Positions 51,387-61,089 are shown, counted from the stretch's first letter. The stretch is 64,000 bases of DNA from Hominiventricola aquisgranensis (GCF_040096225.1 NZ_JBBMFC010000006.1:79899-143898); one strand, 5' to 3'. The notes: generated by a model not told the origin, from the letters alone. Made by a program: numbers and translations.

Positions 51387-52517
51387 TTGTATAAATTACT
51401 GAAAAAAGATGGAGATGCAAAACGAGGGGAATTTCATACCGTACATGGAGTGATCCAGACACCGGTATTCATGAATGTGGGAACGGCAGCAGCAATTAAG
51501 GGTGCAGTGTCTACGGAGGATCTGGAAGAGATCGGAACCCAGGTGGAACTGTCCAATACCTATCATCTGCATGTAAGACCTGGTGATGAAGTCGTTAAAA
51601 AGATGGGAGGACTTCATAAATTCATGTCATGGAACAAACCAATTCTGACCGATTCCGGTGGATTTCAGGTATTTTCCCTGGCAGGGCTTCGTAAGATCAA
51701 GGAAGAAGGAGTATGTTTCAACTCACATATCGATGGAAGAAAGATTTTCATGGGTCCGGAAGAGAGTATGCAGATCCAGTCTAATCTGGCTTCTACCATT
51801 GCCATGGCATTTGATGAGTGTCCGCCAAGCCTTGCAGACAGAAAATATGTGCAGGATTCGGTGGACCGTACCGTTCGCTGGCTGAAGCGTTGTAAGACAG
51901 AGATGGATCGGCTGAACAGTCTGGAAGATACCATCAATAAGAACCAGCTGCTGTTTGGAATCAATCAGGGTGCAATCTTCGAGGATATCCGCATCGAGCA
52001 TGCAAAGCAGATTACAGAGATGGATCTGCCTGGATATGCCATCGGCGGACTGGCAGTGGGTGAGAGCCATGAAGAGATGTACCGGATCATTGAAGCGGTG
52101 ATACCGTATCTGCCGGTAGAAAAACCGACATACCTTATGGGTGTGGGAACACCTGCAAACATTCTGGAAGCAGTGGAACGAGGTGTGGATTTCTTTGACT
52201 GTGTATATCCAAGCCGTAACGGACGTCATGGACATGTCTATACCAATCATGGGAAGCTGAATCTGTTTAATGCCAAATACGAGCTGGATGAGGACCCTAT
52301 CGAGGAAGGCTGTCAGTGCCCGGCCTGCCGTCGTTACAGCAGAGCATATATCCGCCATCTTCTGAAGGCAAAAGAGATGCTTGGCATGCGCCTGTGTGTG
52401 CTTCATAATCTGTATTTTTACAATCATATGATGGAGGAGATCCGTGAGGCCATCGAGCAGGGAAGATATCAGGAATATAAGAAGCAGAAACTTGACGGAA
52501 TGCAAAATATTGTGTAA
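51387..52517 (+). CDS. tgt: Queuine/preQ1 tRNA-guanine transglycosylase
   Basis: Tgt swaps guanine 34 of GUN-anticodon tRNAs for preQ1 on the way to queuosine. The 376 residues match the bacterial enzyme. Asp89 in LTDSGGFQVFSL is the general acid, and FFDCVYPSRNGRHGHVYT near 262 holds the nucleophilic Asp. The zinc site is CQCPACRRYSRAYIRHL plus a His in LHNLYFY. The start is a TTG at 51387 after GGAGGATGAGGAA. No queA is adjacent. It is followed 37 bases later by yajC, an order conserved in many bacteria. Confidence 0.96.
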   Translation: MYKLLKKDGDAKRGEFHTVHGVIQTPVFMNVGTAAAIKGAVSTEDLEEIGTQVELSNTYHLHVRPGDEVVKKMGGLHKFMSWNKPILTDSGGFQVFSLAGLRKIKEEGVCFNSHIDGRKIFMGPEESMQIQSNLASTIAMAFDECPPSLADRKYVQDSVDRTVRWLKRCKTEMDRLNSLEDTINKNQLLFGINQGAIFEDIRIEHAKQITEMDLPGYAIGGLAVGESHEEMYRIIEAVIPYLPVEKPTYLMGVGTPANILEAVERGVDFFDCVYPSRNGRHGHVYTNHGKLNLFNAKYELDEDPIEEGCQCPACRRYSRAYIRHLLKAKEMLGMRLCVLHNLYFYNHMMEEIREAIEQGRYQEYKKQKLDGMQNIV

Positions 52518-52554
52518 AATAGACGATAGGTTATTTTTCTAGGAGGAAACAGAT

Positions 52555-52848
52555 ATGTTATTAACCGCAACAGGTTCTGCGCAGACAACGGTAATGCTCA
52601 TTTGGATCGTAGCATTGTTCGCAATCATGTATTTTATGATGTGGAGACCGCAGAAAAAAGAGCAGAAGAGAGTAGCTGCCATGCTTTCAGCAATGGAGGT
52701 TGGCGATGTGGTTGTTACCACGAGTGGATTTTATGGTGTGCTCATTGACATTACTGATGATGATGTGATCGTAGAGTTCGGAAGCAACCGCAACTGCCGT
52801 ATTCCAATGAAGAAGTCGGCTATCCAGGAAGTGGAAAAACAAGACTAA
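52555..52848 (+). CDS. yajC: Preprotein translocase subunit YajC
   Basis: YajC is a small accessory protein of the SecDF-YajC complex in the cytoplasmic membrane. The 97 residues show one membrane segment (about 12-30, VMLIWIVALFAIMYFMMWRP) followed by the conserved PQKKEQKRVAAMLSAMEVGDVVVTTSGFYGVL. The acidic beta domain DITDDDVIVEFGSNRN comes next. AGGAGGAAAC precedes the ATG. The tgt-yajC order supports the call. secD and secF are not in the window. A symmetrical terminator follows. Confidence 0.95.
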   Translation: MLLTATGSAQTTVMLIWIVALFAIMYFMMWRPQKKEQKRVAAMLSAMEVGDVVVTTSGFYGVLIDITDDDVIVEFGSNRNCRIPMKKSAIQEVEKQD

Positions 52849-52860
52849 GGCAAAGATGCC

Positions 52861-52892
52861 AAAAGGGGCGGGAGACTACTTCCGCCCCTTTT
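52861..52892. terminator. Intrinsic terminator after yajC
   Basis: AAAAGGGGCGG and CCGCCCCTTTT pair around a loop of about ten bases. Confidence 0.88.
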
Positions 52893-52932
52893 CTGCAAAC
52901 TGTCAAGGCCCGTGTAAAAGAGGAGACATGAG

Positions 52933-54015
52933 ATGAATTATAAGATTGGAGTGATTTCCGGTGATGGAATTGGCCCGGAGATCGTAAGAGAAGCCCGCAA
53001 GGTATTGGACGCGGTGTGTAAAAAATACGGACACGAGTTCGACTATACTGATCTTCTCCTGGGAGGAGCATCCATTGATGTACATGGTGTGCCGCTGACC
53101 GAAGAGACTATAGAACAGGCAAAGAAATGTGATGCAGTTCTGATGGGTTCCATTGGTGGTGATGCAAAGACTTCTCCATGGTATCAGCTGGAGCCGTCCA
53201 GACGTCCGGAGGCAGGACTGCTGGGAATCAGAAAGGCTTTGAACCTGTTTGCAAATCTGAGACCGGCTTATCTCTATGATGAGCTTCGCAGTGCATGCCC
53301 GCTTCGTGAGGATATCAGTGCAGCCGGATTTGATATGTTGATCATGAGAGAGCTGACCGGAGGACTGTACTTCGGCGCAAGAAAGACAGAAGAAGTAGAC
53401 GGGGTAAGAACTGCTACCGATACGCTTACATATAATGAAAATGAGATCCGCCGGATCGCAAAGAGAGCTTTTGATATCGCAATGAAGAGAAATAAAAAGG
53501 TCTGCAGCGTAGATAAGGCGAATGTACTGGATTCTTCCAGACTGTGGAGACAGGTCGTGGAAGAAGTGGCGAAAGATTACCCGGAGGTAACACTTTCCCA
53601 TATGTATGTTGACAACTGTGCAATGCAGCTGGTGATGAATCCGGCACAGTTTGATGTGATCCTGACTGAGAACATGTTTGGTGATATTTTATCAGATGAA
53701 GCTTCTATGGTGACCGGATCCATCGGAATGTTGTCAAGTGCAAGTCTTAATGAGACAAAATTCGGTCTCTATGAGCCGAGCCACGGATCAGCACCGGATA
53801 TTGCCGGACAGAATAAGGCTAATCCGATCGCAACCATCCTTTCCGCAGCGATGATGCTTCGTTACTCGCTGGATCTGGATGCGGAGGCAGATGCTGTGGA
53901 GGCGGCTGTCCGTCAGGTTCTGAAAGAGGGATATCGCACCGGCGATATTATGGCAGAAGGCTGCAGCCAGGTAGGAACCGTAGAGATGGGTACTCTGATC
54001 GCAGAGAGAGTATAA
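52933..54015 (+). CDS. leuB: 3-isopropylmalate dehydrogenase
   Basis: LeuB oxidises and decarboxylates 3-isopropylmalate with NAD in leucine synthesis. The 360 residues match the family. GDGIGPEIVREARKVLDAV lies near 10, the substrate-binding Arg residues are in LGIRKALNLFANLRPA and MRELTGGLYFG, and the signature ENMFGDILSDEASMVTGSIGMLSSASL near 240 binds metal and substrate. leuA, leuC and leuD are not in the window, which is unusual; the gene instead leads into ilvD and ilvB. AGAGGAG lies eight bases before the ATG. No clear promoter is visible after the yajC terminator. Confidence 0.95.
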   Translation: MNYKIGVISGDGIGPEIVREARKVLDAVCKKYGHEFDYTDLLLGGASIDVHGVPLTEETIEQAKKCDAVLMGSIGGDAKTSPWYQLEPSRRPEAGLLGIRKALNLFANLRPAYLYDELRSACPLREDISAAGFDMLIMRELTGGLYFGARKTEEVDGVRTATDTLTYNENEIRRIAKRAFDIAMKRNKKVCSVDKANVLDSSRLWRQVVEEVAKDYPEVTLSHMYVDNCAMQLVMNPAQFDVILTENMFGDILSDEASMVTGSIGMLSSASLNETKFGLYEPSHGSAPDIAGQNKANPIATILSAAMMLRYSLDLDAEADAVEAAVRQVLKEGYRTGDIMAEGCSQVGTVEMGTLIAERV

Positions 54016-54027
54016 GAAGACAAATAT

Positions 54028-54088
54028 CTGTTCAGAACCATATTCGCAAACATGAGGCTTTGAACAGCAAACACACATTTTATATACA
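54028..54088 (+). promoter_or_regulatory. Internal ilvD promoter overlapped by an inverted repeat
   Basis: TTGAAC at 54060-54065 and TATACA at 54083-54088 are 17 bases apart. CTGTTCA (54028-54034) and TGAACAG (54061-54067) are perfect inverted copies 26 bases apart, the second covering the -35 box. This may be an operator or just an mRNA hairpin. Confidence 0.45.
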
Positions 54089-54103
54089 ACAGGAGGAATT
54101 ATC

Positions 54104-55771
54104 ATGAGAAGTGATGCAGTAAAGAAAGGCATGCAGCAGGCACCGCACCGGTCTCTGTTCAATGCACTGGGACTGACAGAAGAAGAGATGAACAGACCGC
54201 TGGTCGGAATTGTCAGCTCTTACAATGAGATCGTACCGGGACATATGAACCTGGATAAGATCGTGCAGGCAGTAAAGATGGGAGTTGCAATGGCAGGAGG
54301 AACACCGATCATGTTCCCGGCTATCGCCGTATGTGATGGTATCGCTATGGGACATACCGGTATGAAATATTCTCTGGTGACCCGTGATCTGATCGCAGAT
54401 TCTACAGAGGCTATGGCAATGGCTCACCAGTTCGATGCACTGGTTATGGTGCCGAACTGTGATAAGAATGTACCGGGACTTCTGATGGCAGCAGCCAGAG
54501 TCAATGTACCGACTGTATTTGTAAGCGGCGGCCCGATGCTTGCAGGACATGTAAAAGGACAGAAGAGAAGCCTTTCCAGTATGTTCGAGGCAGTTGGTTC
54601 CTACGCAGCAGGAACTATGACAGAAGAGGATGTCAAAGAGTTTGAAGCAAAAGTCTGCCCGACCTGCGGATCCTGTTCAGGTATGTACACGGCCAACAGT
54701 ATGAACTGTCTGACAGAGGTTCTTGGTATGGGACTTCAGGGTAATGGAACCATTCCGGCAGTATATTCCGAACGTATCAAGCTGGCGAAGAAAGCGGGTA
54801 TGCAGGTAATGGAGATGCTTCGGAGAAATATCCGTCCGAGAGATATTATGACAAAAGAGGCATTCCTGAACGCTCTGACTGTAGATATGGCACTGGGATG
54901 TTCCACCAACAGTATGCTGCATCTTCCGGCAATCGCTCATGAGGCAGGCGTAGAGCTTGACATGGAACTGGTTAATGAGATCAGTGCCAAGACTCCGAAT
55001 CTGTGCCATCTGGCACCTGCAGGTCCGACCTACATAGAAGATCTGAATGAGGCAGGCGGTGTCTATGCAGTTATGAACGAACTGAACAAGAAGCATCTGC
55101 TGAACCTGGATTGTATGACAGTGACAGGTAAGACAGTTGGTGAAAATATTGAGAAATGCTATAACAAGAATCCGGAGGTTATCCGTCCGGTAGAGAATCC
55201 GTACAGCCAGACTGGCGGACTTGCGATCCTGAAAGGAAATCTGGCACCGGACACCGGCGTTGTAAAACGTTCTGCAGTTGCTCCGGAGATGCTGGTACAT
55301 GAAGGTCCTGCAAGAGTCTTTGATTGTGAGGAAGATGCAATCGCAGCCATCAAAGGCGGCAAGATCGTTGCAGGAGATGTTGTTGTGATCCGTTATGAGG
55401 GACCAAAAGGCGGCCCGGGCATGAGAGAGATGCTGAACCCGACTTCCGCAATTGCAGGAATGGGACTGGGCTCTTCCGTTGCACTGATCACAGACGGACG
55501 TTTCAGTGGAGCAAGCCGTGGAGCTTCCATCGGTCATGTATCACCGGAGGCAGCAGTTGGCGGTCCGATCGCACTGGTAGAAGAGGGCGATATCATCAAG
55601 ATCAATATTCCGGAAAATTCGCTGAACGTAGATATTTCTGACGAAGAGATGGCAGCAAGACGTGCAAAATGGCAGCCAAGACAGCCAAAAGTGACCACAG
55701 GCTATCTGGCTCGTTACGCACATCTGGTAACATCCGGAAATCGTGGAGCAATTCTTGAGATTCAGGACTAG
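54104..55771 (+). CDS. ilvD: Dihydroxy-acid dehydratase
   Basis: IlvD dehydrates dihydroxyisovalerate and dihydroxymethylvalerate to the keto acids for valine, leucine and isoleucine. The 555 residues match the family. The iron-sulfur cluster cysteines are seen in VCDGIAMGH, VPNCDKNVPG (about 119) and CPTCGSCSGMYTANSMNCLTE (about 186-206). C-terminal features are GPKGGPGMREMLNPTSAI and DGRFSGASRG. AGGAGGAA precedes the ATG. It lies 12 bases before ilvB and shares its transcript. Confidence 0.97.
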   Translation: MRSDAVKKGMQQAPHRSLFNALGLTEEEMNRPLVGIVSSYNEIVPGHMNLDKIVQAVKMGVAMAGGTPIMFPAIAVCDGIAMGHTGMKYSLVTRDLIADSTEAMAMAHQFDALVMVPNCDKNVPGLLMAAARVNVPTVFVSGGPMLAGHVKGQKRSLSSMFEAVGSYAAGTMTEEDVKEFEAKVCPTCGSCSGMYTANSMNCLTEVLGMGLQGNGTIPAVYSERIKLAKKAGMQVMEMLRRNIRPRDIMTKEAFLNALTVDMALGCSTNSMLHLPAIAHEAGVELDMELVNEISAKTPNLCHLAPAGPTYIEDLNEAGGVYAVMNELNKKHLLNLDCMTVTGKTVGENIEKCYNKNPEVIRPVENPYSQTGGLAILKGNLAPDTGVVKRSAVAPEMLVHEGPARVFDCEEDAIAAIKGGKIVAGDVVVIRYEGPKGGPGMREMLNPTSAIAGMGLGSSVALITDGRFSGASRGASIGHVSPEAAVGGPIALVEEGDIIKINIPENSLNVDISDEEMAARRAKWQPRQPKVTTGYLARYAHLVTSGNRGAILEIQD

Positions 55772-55783
55772 GGGGAGAAAGTT

Positions 55784-57469
55784 ATGGTATTGACTGGAGC
55801 GGAAATTGTAGTTGCCTGCTTGAAAGAGCAGGGTGTGGACACGGTGTTCGGATATCCGGGCGGCGCGATCCTGAACATATATGATGCATTATATAAACAT
55901 GCGGATGAGATCAGACATATTCTGACTTCTCATGAGCAGGGGGCTTCTCATGCGGCAGACGGTTATGCAAGAGCAACCGGTAAAGTGGGCGTATGTATCG
56001 CAACCTCCGGTCCTGGTGCCACCAATCTGGTGACCGGTATTGCAACTGCTTATATGGATTCCATTCCGATGGTTGCAATCACCTGTAACGTAGGTACCAG
56101 CCTGCTTGGAAAAGACAGTTTCCAGGAGATCGACATTGCCGGTGTGGTTATGCCGATCACCAAGTACAGTTTTATTGTTAAAGACGTCAGAGATCTGGCA
56201 AAAGTGATCCGCCGTGCATTCAGCATTGCAAAGAGCGGACGCCCAGGCCCGGTTCTGGTGGATATTACCAAGGATGCGACTGCGAATACTACCGAATATA
56301 TTCAGCAGGTGCCGGATGTGATCCTTCCGGATACTGCAGCGATCACAGACGAAGATCTGCATACGGCTGCAGAGCTTATCAAAGAAGCAAAGAGACCGAT
56401 GATTTTTGTGGGCGGTGGTGCGATCGCAGCAGATGCAAGTGAAGAATTACTGGAGTTTGCAGAGAAAATCAATGCGCCGGTATGTGACACTTTAATGGGT
56501 AAAGGAGCATTTTCCGGAGAACATCCGCTGTATGCAGGTATGCTGGGTATGCATGGAACCAAATATGCAAACTTTGGTGTAACTCACTGCGATCTTCTGA
56601 TTGCGATAGGTACCCGTTTCAGCGATCGTGTATTTGGTAATGCGGCAAAATTTGCACAGAATGCCAAGGTGCTGCAGATCGATGTAGATCCGGCAGAGAT
56701 CGACAAGAATATCAGAACCACAGCCAGTGTGATCGGCGATGTGAAGGAAGTACTGAAGCGCCTCAATCCGATGATCGGTCAGTATGACCACAAAGAGTGG
56801 GTAGAGCATATTGAAGAACTGAAGCTGAAATTCCCGCTGAAATACAATCTGGATGGCCTGACAGGACCGTATGTGGTAGAAGAGATCTACCGTGTGACCA
56901 AAGGTGATGCGATCATCACCACTGAGGTTGGCCAGCATCAGATGTGGGCAGCACAGTATTATAAATACAGCAAGCCGCGGCAGCTTCTGACTTCTGGTGG
57001 ACTGGGAACGATGGGATACGGCCTTGGCGCAGCTTTGGGAGCAAAGACTGCAAGACCGGATAAAACGGTCATCAATATTGCAGGTGATGGCTGTTTCCGT
57101 ATGAATATGAATGAACTTGCAACGGCATCCCGTTACAATATTCCAGTCATTGAGGTTGTCATCAACAATCATGTACTAGGAATGGTACGTCAGTGGCAGA
57201 CCCTGTTCTACGGCGGAAGATATTCTGCAACCGTATTGAATGATAAAGTGGATTTTGTAAAAGTAGCTGAAGCACTCGGCTGCAAAGGAATCCGCGTAAC
57301 GAAAAAAGAAGAAGTCGGACCGGCACTGGAAGAAGCAATCGCACATGGTGGACCGGTACTTCTGGACTGCCAGATCGACTGTGATGACAAAGTATTCCCT
57401 ATGGTACCTGCGGGGGCAGCTATCGAGGATGCGTTTGATGAGGATGATCTGAAGAAAAAAGAGATGTAA
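55784..57469 (+). CDS. ilvB: Acetolactate synthase, large (catalytic) subunit
   Basis: This 561-residue TPP- and FAD-dependent enzyme joins two pyruvates to acetolactate, or pyruvate and 2-ketobutyrate to acetohydroxybutyrate. The catalytic Glu is in TSHEQGASHAADGYARATGK near 46-65. The FAD region includes GMHGTKYANFGVTHCDLLIAIG. The TPP motif is GDGCFRMNMNELATASRYNIPV and ends with NNHVLGMVRQWQ. The regulatory small subunit ilvN, usually next door, is absent; serC follows. It may be elsewhere or the enzyme may work without it. AGGGGGAGAAAG precedes the ATG. Confidence 0.95.
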   Translation: MVLTGAEIVVACLKEQGVDTVFGYPGGAILNIYDALYKHADEIRHILTSHEQGASHAADGYARATGKVGVCIATSGPGATNLVTGIATAYMDSIPMVAITCNVGTSLLGKDSFQEIDIAGVVMPITKYSFIVKDVRDLAKVIRRAFSIAKSGRPGPVLVDITKDATANTTEYIQQVPDVILPDTAAITDEDLHTAAELIKEAKRPMIFVGGGAIAADASEELLEFAEKINAPVCDTLMGKGAFSGEHPLYAGMLGMHGTKYANFGVTHCDLLIAIGTRFSDRVFGNAAKFAQNAKVLQIDVDPAEIDKNIRTTASVIGDVKEVLKRLNPMIGQYDHKEWVEHIEELKLKFPLKYNLDGLTGPYVVEEIYRVTKGDAIITTEVGQHQMWAAQYYKYSKPRQLLTSGGLGTMGYGLGAALGAKTARPDKTVINIAGDGCFRMNMNELATASRYNIPVIEVVINNHVLGMVRQWQTLFYGGRYSATVLNDKVDFVKVAEALGCKGIRVTKKEEVGPALEEAIAHGGPVLLDCQIDCDDKVFPMVPAGAAIEDAFDEDDLKKKEM

Positions 57470-57548
57470 CAGAGGGGGGAGGGTGCTTGTATAAAGTGCC
57501 TTTCCTTTGTCGTCTACATAGACAAGATGAGTAGAGGAGTGTATGAAA

Positions 57549-58631
57549 ATGAGCAGAGTTTACAATTTTTCCGCAGGACCGGCAGTACTGCCGGAAGAAG
57601 TCCTGCAAGAAGTGGCAGCAGAGATGATGGATTATAACGGTACCGGAATGTCCGTTATGGAGATGAGTCATCGATCCAAAGCCTTTGAAGAGATTCTTGA
57701 GACAGCGGAGAAAGATTTCCGTGAGCTTCTGAAGATTCCGGATAATTACAAGGTACTGTTCCTGTCAGGTGGAGCGCACCATCAATTCGCAGCAGTGCCT
57801 ATGAATCTGATGAAAAACGGAGTGGCAGATTATATCGTGACCGGTCAGTGGGCAAAAAAAGCTTATGCTGAGGCACAGAAATACGGAACTGCCAACAAGA
57901 TCGCATCCAGTGAGGATCAGACATTCTCCTACATTCCTGATTGTTCAGATCTGCCTATCAGTGAAAATGCAGACTATGTATATATTTGTGAAAATAATAC
58001 CATTTATGGAACCAAATTTAAGACCCTTCCGAACACCAAAGGAAAAGAGCTGGTAGCAGATGTGTCTTCCTGCTTCCTGTCTGAGCCCATGGATGTGACC
58101 AGATACGGCATGTTCTACGGCGGTGTTCAGAAGAATATCGGACCTGCAGGTATGGTGATCGCCGTGATCCGTGAGGATCTGATCCGCGATGATGTACTTC
58201 CGGGAACTCCTACCATTATGAAATACAAGACCCAGGCAGATGCCGGTTCTTTATACAATACACCCAACTGTTTCTGCATCTATGTATGTGGTAAAGTGTT
58301 CAAATGGCTGAAGAAGATGGGCGGTCTTGAGGTTATGAAGCAGCGCAACGAAGAAAAAGCAGCTCTTCTCTATGATTATCTGGATTCCAGCAGCATGTTC
58401 CGAGGAACCGTCCGCAAGGAAGACCGTTCTTTGATGAACGTGCCATTTGTGACCGGAGATAAGGATCTGGATGCAAAATTTGTAAAAGAAGCAACAGCAG
58501 CAGGTCTTGTGAATCTGAAAGGACACAGAACCGTAGGCGGTATGCGTGCCAGCATTTACAATGCAATGCCGAAGGAAGGTGTGGAAGCCCTGGTGGCATT
58601 TATGAAGAAATTTGAAGAGGAGAACAAATAA
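57549..58631 (+). CDS. serC: Phosphoserine aminotransferase
   Basis: SerC transfers an amino group from glutamate to 3-phosphohydroxypyruvate in serine synthesis. The 360 residues begin with the diagnostic SRVYNFSAGPAVLPEEVLQE and show SHRSKAFEEI, FLSGGAHHQFAAVPMNL and the PLP lysine in YGGVQKNIGPAGM. The ATG at 57549 is nine bases from GAGGAG; an in-frame ATG at 57543 is only three bases away. It is followed directly by serA, so two of the three serine enzymes are in one operon. serB is not seen. Confidence 0.96.
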   Translation: MSRVYNFSAGPAVLPEEVLQEVAAEMMDYNGTGMSVMEMSHRSKAFEEILETAEKDFRELLKIPDNYKVLFLSGGAHHQFAAVPMNLMKNGVADYIVTGQWAKKAYAEAQKYGTANKIASSEDQTFSYIPDCSDLPISENADYVYICENNTIYGTKFKTLPNTKGKELVADVSSCFLSEPMDVTRYGMFYGGVQKNIGPAGMVIAVIREDLIRDDVLPGTPTIMKYKTQADAGSLYNTPNCFCIYVCGKVFKWLKKMGGLEVMKQRNEEKAALLYDYLDSSSMFRGTVRKEDRSLMNVPFVTGDKDLDAKFVKEATAAGLVNLKGHRTVGGMRASIYNAMPKEGVEALVAFMKKFEEENK

Positions 58632-58632
58632 A

Positions 58633-59796
58633 ATGTATCAGTATCATTGCCTGAATAATATTGCAGAGGTAGGACTTAAAAAATTTGACGGGAATTATGC
58701 ACAGACAGACAAGATGGAGGATGCAGACGCAATCCTTGTAAGAAGTGCGGTGATGCATGATATGGAATTCTCCGATAAGCTTTGCGTGATTGGAAGAGCA
58801 GGAGCAGGCGTCAATAACATTCCTCTTGGAAAATGCTCTGAGCAGGGAATCGCTGTATTTAATACACCAGGAGCCAATGCGAATGGTGTAAAAGAGCTGG
58901 TGATCGCAGGTATGCTGCTGGCAGCCAGAGATATCGTAGGAGGTATGTACTGGGTACGGTCCGAGAGACAGAACGAAGATCTGGAGAAAATGGCTGAGAA
59001 AGAGAAGAAGCGGTTTGCAGGAACGGAGCTTCTTGGCAAAAAGCTGGGTGTGATCGGTCTGGGAGCAATCGGTATTCTGGTGGCAAACGCAGCAGCAGCT
59101 CTTGGTATGGAAGTGTATGGATATGATCCGTATATTTCTGTAGAGGCCGCATGGAAGCTTTCCAGAGATGTGAAGCACATTACCGATGTAAATGATATTT
59201 ACAAAGAGTGTGATTATATTACCATCCATGTGCCGCTGATGGACAGCACCAAGGGTATGATCGGAGCAGATGCAATCGCACAGATGAAGCCATCCGTAGT
59301 TGTCCTGAACCTGGCAAGAGGTCCGCTGGTAGACCAGAAAGCCATTGTTGAAGCACTGAAGACCAATCGGATTCGTAAATATGTAACAGATTTCCCGAAC
59401 TCCGATGTGGCATCTCAGAAAAATGCCATCGTGATCCCGCATCTGGGTGCATCTACCGAGGAATCTGAGGATAACTGTGCAGTGATGGCAGTGAAAGAGG
59501 TAAGAGATTATCTGGAAAATGGTAATATCCATAACTCTGTAAACTATCCGAACTGCGATATGGGTGTATGCACTTCTGCTATGCGTGTGGCGATCATCCA
59601 TCGAAATATTCCGAATATGCTGGCAAAATTTACTTCTGCATTTGGTGAGCTTGGTATCAACATTGAGCGTCTGACCAACGTGACCAGAGGTGAATACGGC
59701 TATGTAATGGTTGACTTAAGCCATATGGCTGATGATGCAGAGATTGAAAAGCTTCGTGCGATTGAAGGAGTTCTGAAAGTACGGGTGATGAAATAA
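58633..59796 (+). CDS. serA: D-3-phosphoglycerate dehydrogenase
   Basis: SerA oxidises 3-phosphoglycerate to 3-phosphohydroxypyruvate, the committed step of serine synthesis. The 387 residues are of the short form. The NAD motif is GVIGLGAIGILVANAAAALG near 140-160, the catalytic Arg is in LNLARGPLVDQ, and the His is in IPHLGASTEESEDN. A C-terminal ACT domain (about 315-387, NIPNMLAKFTSAFGELGINI) suggests serine feedback control. The ATG at 58633 follows GAGGAG inside serC's end; the frame open to 58612 is an artefact of the overlap. The DUF1015 gene starts at its stop codon. Confidence 0.96.
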   Translation: MYQYHCLNNIAEVGLKKFDGNYAQTDKMEDADAILVRSAVMHDMEFSDKLCVIGRAGAGVNNIPLGKCSEQGIAVFNTPGANANGVKELVIAGMLLAARDIVGGMYWVRSERQNEDLEKMAEKEKKRFAGTELLGKKLGVIGLGAIGILVANAAAALGMEVYGYDPYISVEAAWKLSRDVKHITDVNDIYKECDYITIHVPLMDSTKGMIGADAIAQMKPSVVVLNLARGPLVDQKAIVEALKTNRIRKYVTDFPNSDVASQKNAIVIPHLGASTEESEDNCAVMAVKEVRDYLENGNIHNSVNYPNCDMGVCTSAMRVAIIHRNIPNMLAKFTSAFGELGINIERLTNVTRGEYGYVMVDLSHMADDAEIEKLRAIEGVLKVRVMK

Positions 59797-61034
59797 TGGC
59801 AGAGATCAGACCATTTTGCTGCGTACATCCGGCGGCAGAAGTGGTGTCCCAGGTGGCAGCACTTCCTTATGATGTGTATAACAGGGAAGAAGCACGGCAG
59901 GCAGTAGAGGGAAAACCACTGTCTTTCTTAAATATTGACCGGCCGGAGACCATGTTTGCTCCGGATCAGGATATGTATGCTCCTGAAGTCTATGAAGCAG
60001 CCAGACAGAGACTGGAAGAGCAAGAGCAGGCAGGGGTCTATGCAAAAGAAGAGCAGCCGGTCTACTATCTCTATGAACTGACTATGGATGGACGTTCGCA
60101 GACCGGACTGGTGGCATGTGCATCGATTGATGAGTATGAGAATCATGTGATCAAGAAGCATGAGAATACCAGAGCGGAAAAAGAGGCTGACCGGATCCGA
60201 CATGTAGATGTGTGCAGTGCACAGACCGGTCCGATCTTTCTGGCATATCGCGCAAAGGATGAGATCCGTGCGCTGGTACAGAACGTAAAGAGCACTCAAC
60301 CGGAATTTTCCTTTACTTCTGAGGATGGCATCCATCATGCAGGATGGAAGATCGAAGAGCCGGAACTGGTGAAAAAGATCCACACGGCATTCCAGCAGGT
60401 GGACAGCATCTATATTGCAGATGGACATCACCGGGCAGCATCTGCGGTAAAGGTAGGACTGAAGCGCAGAGCGGAACATCCTGATTATGATGGAACGGAA
60501 GAGTTTAATTATTTTCTGTCGGTTCTGTTCCCGGAAGAGGAACTGATGATCATGGATTACAATCGGGTTGTGAAAGATCTGAACGGTCTGTCGGAGACAG
60601 AGTTCATCACTAAGGTTTCGGAAAAATTTGAGATCCAGAAGTTGGGAGAGATGACGAAGCCTGCGAAAAAGGGTCAGGTGACCATGTACCTTCATGGCAG
60701 CTGGTATGGGCTGACAGCAAAGTCCGCCTACATCCATCCAGATCCGGTGGAAGGGCTGGATGTATCATTCCTTCAAAGAGAACTGCTGACTCCTGTTCTG
60801 GGGATCGTTGACCCGAGAACCGATAAGCGAATTGATTTTATCGGTGGGATCCGGGGTCTGGAAGAACTGAAGCGAAGAGCAGACAGCGACATGGAAGTAG
60901 CATTTGCCATGTATCCAACCTCCATTCAGGAGCTGTTTGCAGTAGCAGACGCTGATCTTCTCATGCCGCCGAAATCTACCTGGTTCGAACCGAAGCTTCG
61001 AAGCGGACTGTTTATTCATCAGATCGAGCGATAA
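59796..61034 (+). CDS. DUF1015 family protein
   Basis: This 412-residue cytoplasmic protein belongs to DUF1015, which often sits behind serA in clostridia. Conserved segments are IRPFCCVHPAAEVVSQVAALPYDVYNREEA at the start, split here as in other members, then HENTRAEKEADRIRHVD, IYIADGHHRAASAVKVG with a His-His pair near 210, and DADLLMPPKSTWFEPKLRSGLF at the end. The GHHR segment looks like a metal or phosphate site. The function is unknown; conserved order suggests a link to serine or phosphoglycerate metabolism. Its ATG overlaps the serA TAA by one base. Confidence 0.88.
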   Translation: MAEIRPFCCVHPAAEVVSQVAALPYDVYNREEARQAVEGKPLSFLNIDRPETMFAPDQDMYAPEVYEAARQRLEEQEQAGVYAKEEQPVYYLYELTMDGRSQTGLVACASIDEYENHVIKKHENTRAEKEADRIRHVDVCSAQTGPIFLAYRAKDEIRALVQNVKSTQPEFSFTSEDGIHHAGWKIEEPELVKKIHTAFQQVDSIYIADGHHRAASAVKVGLKRRAEHPDYDGTEEFNYFLSVLFPEEELMIMDYNRVVKDLNGLSETEFITKVSEKFEIQKLGEMTKPAKKGQVTMYLHGSWYGLTAKSAYIHPDPVEGLDVSFLQRELLTPVLGIVDPRTDKRIDFIGGIRGLEELKRRADSDMEVAFAMYPTSIQELFAVADADLLMPPKSTWFEPKLRSGLFIHQIER

Positions 61035-61089
61035 TATAATGAGCGCAAGAGAGCTAGAGCAAGCATGACCTGTTCAGTGCGAGTGGCGA

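Noticed and set aside
52849..52932. T-box or leucine attenuator before leuB
   Set aside because: Only the yajC terminator and a ribosome binding site are present; the space is too short for a T-box.
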